A DNA stretch of 64,000 bases, taken from positions 248,001 to 312,000 of the forward strand of contig CAJQUW010006316.1 of NCBI GenBank assembly GCA_907163375.1, written 5' to 3'. A program made the position numbers and the translations under genes. Origin of the DNA: Prostheceraeus crozeri. Its lineage: Eukaryota; Platyhelminthes; Polycladida; Euryleptidae. Position 1 is the stretch's first letter; each line of letters begins with the position of its first letter. Below the pieces are notes generated by a model. It had not been told where the DNA came from. It did no database searches and saw only the letters and a list, made by a program, of their open reading frames with translations. Below, piece after piece: positions 57,901 through 64,000 of the stretch.

Positions 57901-59002
57901 CATCTATATGCAAATCTGTCAAATGACCAAAAATAGTTTTTCAAGTTACTTTACTTGACAGACTTGTACCCATGCGGTGCTTACAAGTCTGCCTAAGTGA
58001 GGCCTTGCTCAGAAACTTGTTGGGTGTCGCATATACGTTTTAATCACAACCACTTAGTCCTCATCTATCTCCAAACTTCATGTATTTTGACTGATTGCTG
58101 AATTTGTTGAATAACGTAAAATATGGTCACATGTTGTAAGTCTGCAAAGTCCGAATTGACATTTGTCACATAATCCTTCCCTCTCGAGCATTTCTACTTT
58201 AACTTGTGGTCTATTTGATAAAAGTCTTAGCAACGAATGTCGAAGATATGAGGTTTTTTATCATCACATTGAAGACCTGTAATTATCTCATTAACCTCTA
58301 TTCAATACAAACCAAATTTCATTGATAATACACGCATAGATTCAACAATAAATGAACATGGCATTCCTATGTTCAAGGAATTACTTTCACTATGCGATAA
58401 AATAACTCAAAGCATTCAGCGCTGTATGATAACCGACCTGCTTTTAGCCAAACTTTATATACCTCTACCAAAAAACTTGAATTAAAGGTGTGAAGTACCG
58501 TATGCTCACAACCGCGGTTGATTCGATATAAAAACAAAATCTAAATCAACAAAATTCTGACATTTGAAGTAGTAGATAATAAATAGAATCGCAATTTTGA
58601 ATTCCGTGACTTGATTTCGATACATGTTTACTCGTGTAAGGAAACTAAAGATGTCACAGATGGAATTTTTCAGGTGTGGAATAATAAGTAATTTTCGTAT
58701 TATTCAGACGATTTATATGTCACAGTCTATAGCCATCTTTAGGCAAAGAGAAAATATTTACTCAACTGTACTTCCAGTGACAACGATTCGGTCTTATACA
58801 ATTCCCCCAGAAGATGGAAATGGTCATATGACCGAAACTGATCGCATATGAATATAGCAAGAGTGACAACAGAACCACTTTCATTCTGTACAACAAACAA
58901 TACAGCAGCATAGACAACACAACGCCCCGGCTTTTCTCGAGGTCGAAAAGAGATTTCTATGCGCCGCATTCCGAGGTTTCCTGGACGCCGCTGCTATTGT
59001 AA
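54966..59002. other. No recognised gene; small hairpins
   Basis: Near 55100 (minus) ctgaagaaggaccagcaacc is one more Penelope-end-like word. Other small features: a 14-bp exact palindrome tgtcaagcttgaca near 55942-55955, and a hairpin cagacttgta (57959-57968) / tacaagtctg (57982-57991) whose flanks ttacttga and taagtga extend it. Open frames are short and unsupported. Confidence 0.45.
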
Positions 59003-59004
59003 TA

Positions 59005-59062
59005 CAGTGGACTCTCGATACCAGAATCTGTTCGGGTATTATGAGGATATCATATTGCACTG
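59005..59062. mobile_element. Tigger/pogo-like mini element (58 bp)
   Basis: It starts CAGTGGACTCTCGATA and ends ATATTGCACTG, with TA on both sides (59003-59004 and 59063-59064). The leading sequence is the well-known pogo/Tigger terminus, and the mirrored right end (cagtgcaatatgatatcctc) keeps the repeated tcgata-like pattern. A TA target duplication is expected for this superfamily. No transposase is present. Confidence 0.6.
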
Positions 59063-59064
59063 TA

Positions 59065-62000
59065 CATGTTAAATGGTATGTTAGTTCCAGAGGCATGTTG
59101 TTTGGCTAAGAAGTCGACATTTGCCGCTAAAAAACAGGCATGTGATTACCAATTGATGAAACTAACATAAATATGTTATTTCCGTCTATCTACTGCCAAA
59201 ATAAGTTCCAGTTGTAGATCTTCACACAGAGGCATGTATTTTGCAAGTGAATATATTTATTGCAAGTCTGTAGCCACACAACTTGTCAACTTTCCTACAA
59301 TCTCCATGGAATCAGACAACGGAAGAATACATCATTGAAGGCAATCACAGATATGAGAACTAAAATCAGAAGGTTTCATCAAGTTATCTTGCGATAGCAA
59401 CATTGGAGGCAGCTGAATGTCTATCAGCCCACTGCCGGTTATTCAAGCAGTTTGTCAAACTATTCCAAACGAAGCAGCTTCTATTTGAGCCCTTCTACGA
59501 AAACTCAGTCTTTTACAACAAGTTTACAATATCATTTAAGCCGAAAATTATAATCCCTCAATAAGATCTCTCCGAATTGTATATCACTTCTAAAACCATG
59601 GATCGTCAACTCGATCACAGATATGTTTATAATACTAAAACAAATGTGTACACCAATGAAATTAATGAAAGTGCCAGCAAAATAAGTAAATGCGAGCGTA
59701 AGAACGACTGTCAAGAATATCACTTTCCGATAGCCCTAATTTCTCTTTGGTTATGTTCTCATCAGCTGAAAGAAATTCGACTTTAGTTACTTTCAAATAT
59801 GATCCTCAAAATTCTTCTAATCTAGGATAATTATTTTATGAAATGAAACTCCTCGAATAGTGGCTAAGGAAAAAGTTTGTTAGAATTTTCACCCTTTGAT
59901 GATTGTTGAGTAAATCAAACATGAGTTGATGAAAATTGAGATTTCTCGTGTCCCCCATTATTCTGTTTGCCACAAAACGTTCATTGTTGGTAAATAGCAT
60001 CGTAAGTGAGTTATTTAGAAAGCTTTAATCACCCTTCTACTATCGTACACAATCATGGTGTTTACTCCTTTCTGTCTTGGCATCTTTCATATTTCCTCAA
60101 TCAAACAAAAGACATGGAAAGGTTTTACGAGTGATTTCGACTCCTTCCGTTATAAAAGACGCTTTCGGTGCCAATCCTGAGAACCTTAGCTCGACCGGAA
60201 CACTTTGTCCATCTGTAACATGATCACCTTCGACATTTCAAAGTTGCCTTCCGTTTTGTGGACAAAAGTAAGGCATAAAATAGAATCTGTTATGTCTACG
60301 AGACTTCGCTGGATGCTAAGATTAATATTATTGGGTCATTGGCAACATATCAAATAGTGAAACTCAGAGAATCTGTCCATAAATGAACACGAAAAAGGAA
60401 GAAACATCGGATCATAATTACTGGATAAAATGGTTGTCTGAATGCATCCAACACGCTAATGCTCGAACTAGCATGCAACTCGAGAGAGAAATTCGCCAAG
60501 TATTCATAAGTTCATTGATTGAAAATATTTTTGTTGAGAGCCCGCTTCATTTTCAGAAAAATATGAACAACAAAAGAAATTGTCAAAATATATGAGAACG
60601 ATGTTTGAATAGGTTGACCAAGTTGACGAAGCGTTAGCATGCCATGCTCTTCTGCAAAAAGTTATCAAATTGATTCCAAATTGACTTTAGAAATTGTTTT
60701 AAAGGTATAAGCCAACTACATCCGATACAGCTCATCACAGAATTTAATTTCACATATTTGATATCAAAATTGACTTCCTATTACTTTATCCCACCAAGAC
60801 CTAATGCAGTCAAATCTGATTTCAAGAAAAGTGCACATTTGTAAAAGGTCAACTACTGACGTGGATGCAAAACATCCGTAAAGTGTGAAACTCGACAAGT
60901 TGACGTATTTGGTCACTACTTTTGTTTCTACCGCTTCGAAACAAACCATAAAAAAATCAGCGAAGGCATTCACTGGAACCGTGCGAGGTGCGATTTTAAC
61001 GGTCGGATTCGATCCGCTAGACCCGCGGATATTGTATCAACCCAGAGAGTGCTTTCTCAGGCTTTGGCAGAATGCAACATCCTCAAACAGTTCCACACGC
61101 GCAATCATTACGAGGCCAAAAGTCTGTGACGCTCGATTAGAGAATGCACGTCTTGTCTATGCACTTCATTAGTCCTGGACAGCACTGCACCTGTGACGCT
61201 CGATGTAGACGGCATGCTGAAATGGATGCGTCTCAGAGGCCTGCATGCTCTGATATGTGATAAGCCCATCACAGCCCAACTGTTAAGTGAGGCAAAAATC
61301 CATTTAAAAAGTTCCACCTTAAAATATAACTTTCTCTAGATCACAATAATCTGTAATAAGGAAATGGGTCGACCGATACATTCCCCTTGCGATGATGAAA
61401 ACAGTGAAACACTGAAGCAGTTTTTATGACATTATTAGAAGGTTGAGAACCGCCAGTAACTAAGAATTCTAACGACAGTCGAAACCATTCATCACTTGCT
61501 CAGACACAACACGCATTTACCAAGACAGAAATCTTTCCAGGTTTGAGGAAAACAAAAGGCATAATTAGGAGAAAATCCAGCCGACAGTCCAATCTCTTCA
61601 CCTTTCTTCTCTCTTAACAAATCACTCTCGATAACCAACCGATAATCTTTCCAGTAATGAAAATTTGTTTTATTCATAGCCAATATTATTGAAGAAAATA
61701 CATTTATCATCCCACCGGTCAACAGTAGAACGAAGAAGAAGCCAAGAGGAAGATTCCATCATTTTCGTTTGAAATATTCGTCATCATGGAAGTCCACGTG
61801 GAGGAAGTCGTCATAGCGGCTATCCCAGGGGAGTCACAACCCTCGGAATTAAATACTTGGTCGAGTTTTTATGCCACACTTATCGATCTCTCAGATGGAA
61901 TGTTGTTAATGAATTAAAAGTTAAAAGCGGAACTCAGTTTCGCTCTCTTCAGACCAACTTTCTTATTGAGAGGGAGAGACCGTCAAAAAATGCGTCCACA

Positions 62001-62504
62001 CTCTTATGAGCTCCGTGCATTCGGCTGGCCGGATGTACATCGACCAAACGCCTACGGCGAGAGTTGTGGAATGAATGGAATGCTCTTTTATGGGAGTCTG
62101 AGACTCAGTGGACGTAGTTTTTGAATTCATGTCCGAGTGATCGTGACGACTATCTTTTTGATAGACATCAAGGGGTATTTTTTATCATTTCAATAAATAT
62201 TTGATTTGAAATTTTCGTATCTGAAAGAAACATTAAAGCTACAAAAAACCAGTTTTAATGTTTACTTTTGGAGTGAAGTTACTTTAATGACTTTAGAAGT
62301 TGTTTAGTTCTTGAGTCAGAATTGTGAAACATTGATCAAGTTCCTAGAAATATAAATTTCTTATATTTCTCAATACAAGCTATTCACAAATCCTGAATGT
62401 AAGATGTAAGTCACGCTTAGCATCAAGTAATAGAGGTTACTAGTACGAAATGAACATGTATTATGTAACCTTGTTCTTATTACGTCTTATGTAACCCTTA
62501 CTTC
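59065..62504. other. No named gene; GC-elevated blocks at 60960-61290 and 61780-62130
   Basis: The first block holds overlapping frames (plus 60885-61172, 95 residues; minus 61108-61317) and a tRNA-like word ggtcggattcgatcc at about 61000. The word gtgacgctcga occurs twice (61126 and 61193). The second block has a short plus frame starting MEVHVEEVVIAAIPGE at 61787. None is recognisable. The remainder is AT-rich. Confidence 0.35.
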
Positions 62505-62680
62505 TCCTCCCTGATGGGGGTATGAACGGTGATGACACAGCCAGACTTTTTTTCTGGAGCGTTCTGATCCTTTATCCCGGATGCCCTTCCTGCCGACTTC
62601 CAATGACACTTTCGGGGCTCGACCTCAGGACCGAAAGATCGCTAGACCAAGCATTTAACCACTGTGCCACGGAGACCACT
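62505..62680 (-). mobile_element. SINE family B, copy 5
   Basis: Minus strand: gtggtctccgtggcacagtg (A box), ttaaatgcttggtctagcga, B box ggtcgagccccg, cattggaagtcggcaggaag, ggcatccgggataaaggatc, and a 3' hairpin ccccc-atca-gggagg. Close to the 51964 copy but with a different 3' end after the hairpin. Confidence 0.85.
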
Positions 62681-64000
62681 GTAAACTTATAGTATTAGAA
62701 GCAGTGCAAGTATACGATATCTTAGAAGCGTCACTGTCATTTCTTCACAGAGTAAAAAAAGAATAGAAAGTAGTATAGATTCTGCCGATATTAAGGACAC
62801 ATCAAACATAGTATTCTTCGATCACTAGATCTGTTGCTTTGTGTATACTAAACCTGGAGCTAATCCTTGATAAAAATCTATTCAACAAAAAAAATTGTGA
62901 ATGAATTGTCTGCGTTGCCGAATCTACCATCTTTGATACTTGTCCGGATTACTGACTCCGTTTAAGCAATCAATAATTGTTGTACACTGACTTTCAATAT
63001 GAGGCAGTCACTGTCATTAACCTCAGCTACTGACAAAGATCCATTCTGCTAAGCTCCAGTTGACATCTAATTGTGGTCAAAGACATTTATCCGAATAGAC
63101 AACTGTCAAATTTAAGTCAAACAGGAAATAATCGATATCACTTGATTGTAGTTAATTAAAGTCAAATGGAAATTATTCGATATCACTTGATTGTAGTTAA
63201 TTAAAGGCAATTGTTTTATGGAAACGCCGTTGATTAAATGACACCCACAATCTCTTTTTTAACAGTCAGATATCTATGCGCCTGCATACATGTCGGTGCT
63301 ATTCAATCTGAGAAATAAATTACCGCATTTTTATAAATCATTGCAGCAAGGCTATGCGCAAAAAACATGTACACAATTACATGGTACAGAACTCACGATT
63401 GATCTCGGCCTGCGGCCCAGAACGAACATTGAGGCATGCAGACTGACATTGCAAGGAATAGCTCAATGATTCATCACACTTTAAGTCTTCAATGCATGGA
63501 CTTGTGACGGAGTCATTTGAAGCCCTCGTTATGAGTGGCTACTCAGTTGCTTGAACTTTTAAGTACGAGGAATAACATTAGACGTTCAGTACCGGCCTCG
63601 TCATCATATCAAGCTAAAAAGTAGTAAGTGACTCAGTCAGACTTCCTCACAAGTTCAATGAGTCTTCTGTGAGTTCTTCAAAAACCTCAATGTACTTGTA
63701 TTTTAATACTAATTAAGTCAGTTTTTTGCAGACGACTGCAGAAAAATTAACGAAAATGATGTATCGATTTCATATTTTCATGACTTCAATTAATAAGAGT
63801 AAAAGAATATTATCTTTTCCAGATACATTTATTTTCTACTAAAGTACTGGCATAATTGTCTCGGAAAATATTGCATAGTACTTGCTGAGTATCGTTAAGT
63901 AATCAAATTGCTACATTATCGCGATGACATGAGAAAATCTACTCGGGCCTTAATATGTACAGCTGAAGTAAAACACGACATGCTAACCAGTGGGATAGCG
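62681..64000. other. No recognised gene; 45-bp duplication inside
   Basis: AT-rich sequence to the window end. The only structure seen is the tandem duplication at 63116-63205, listed separately. Confidence 0.45.
63116..63205. repeat. 45-bp tandem duplication
   Basis: 63116-63160 and 63161-63205 are two adjacent units starting gtcaaa. The last 27 bases (tcgatatcacttgattgtag then ttaattaaa) are identical and a few changes sit in the first part. A third start (ggcaat) follows but does not continue. Confidence 0.9.

Overview
The window looks like nuclear DNA of a bilaterian animal, most likely a marine or other non-vertebrate species. It is AT-rich, has no dense coding, no operons and no long unique open reading frames. 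It is full of tRNA-derived SINEs, DNA-transposon relics, retrotransposon fragments and minisatellites. The only protein-coding gene I can name is a homologue of vertebrate CREBRF (CREB3 regulatory factor), called REPTOR in insects. It lies on the minus strand and only two of its exons are certain.

The left end (about 1-14 kb) is this gene. A 505-bp exon (13308-13812) carries the conserved region before the bZIP and the start of the basic region. A 74-bp exon (268-341) carries the rest of the basic region. GT-AG sites and codon phase agree exactly across the 12.97-kb intron between them. The 3' part of the gene lies before position 1, and the exons upstream of 13812 are unresolved; 14606-14819 is a weak candidate. 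The big intron holds a SINE, a 670-bp hAT transposon with a decayed BED zinc finger, a 45-bp minisatellite, a foldback insertion with a 13-bp target duplication, and a 59-bp minisatellite.

From 14 to 64 kb I see no gene I can name. This part holds SINE family A (a head-to-head pair of dimers at 15.8-16.3 kb), SINE family B (five copies), a 72-bp triplication, a 344-bp hAT MITE, two families of foldback repeats (33-34, 38, 46-47 and 53 kb), several exact palindromes, a 41-bp minisatellite, a LINE reverse-transcriptase C-terminus, a GIY-YIG nuclease fragment of Penelope-like type, a tiny Tigger-like element, and one TATA-type promoter candidate with a heat-shock-element-like motif. Much of it could be more intron or 5' flank of the CREBRF homologue, but the sequence alone does not show this.

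All three large minisatellites (units 45, 59 and 41 bp) carry a short hairpin in every unit. Their long reading frames are by-products of stop-free repeat units and are not annotated as genes. Naming of dispersed repeats is by motif and by comparison of copies inside the window; no database was available.
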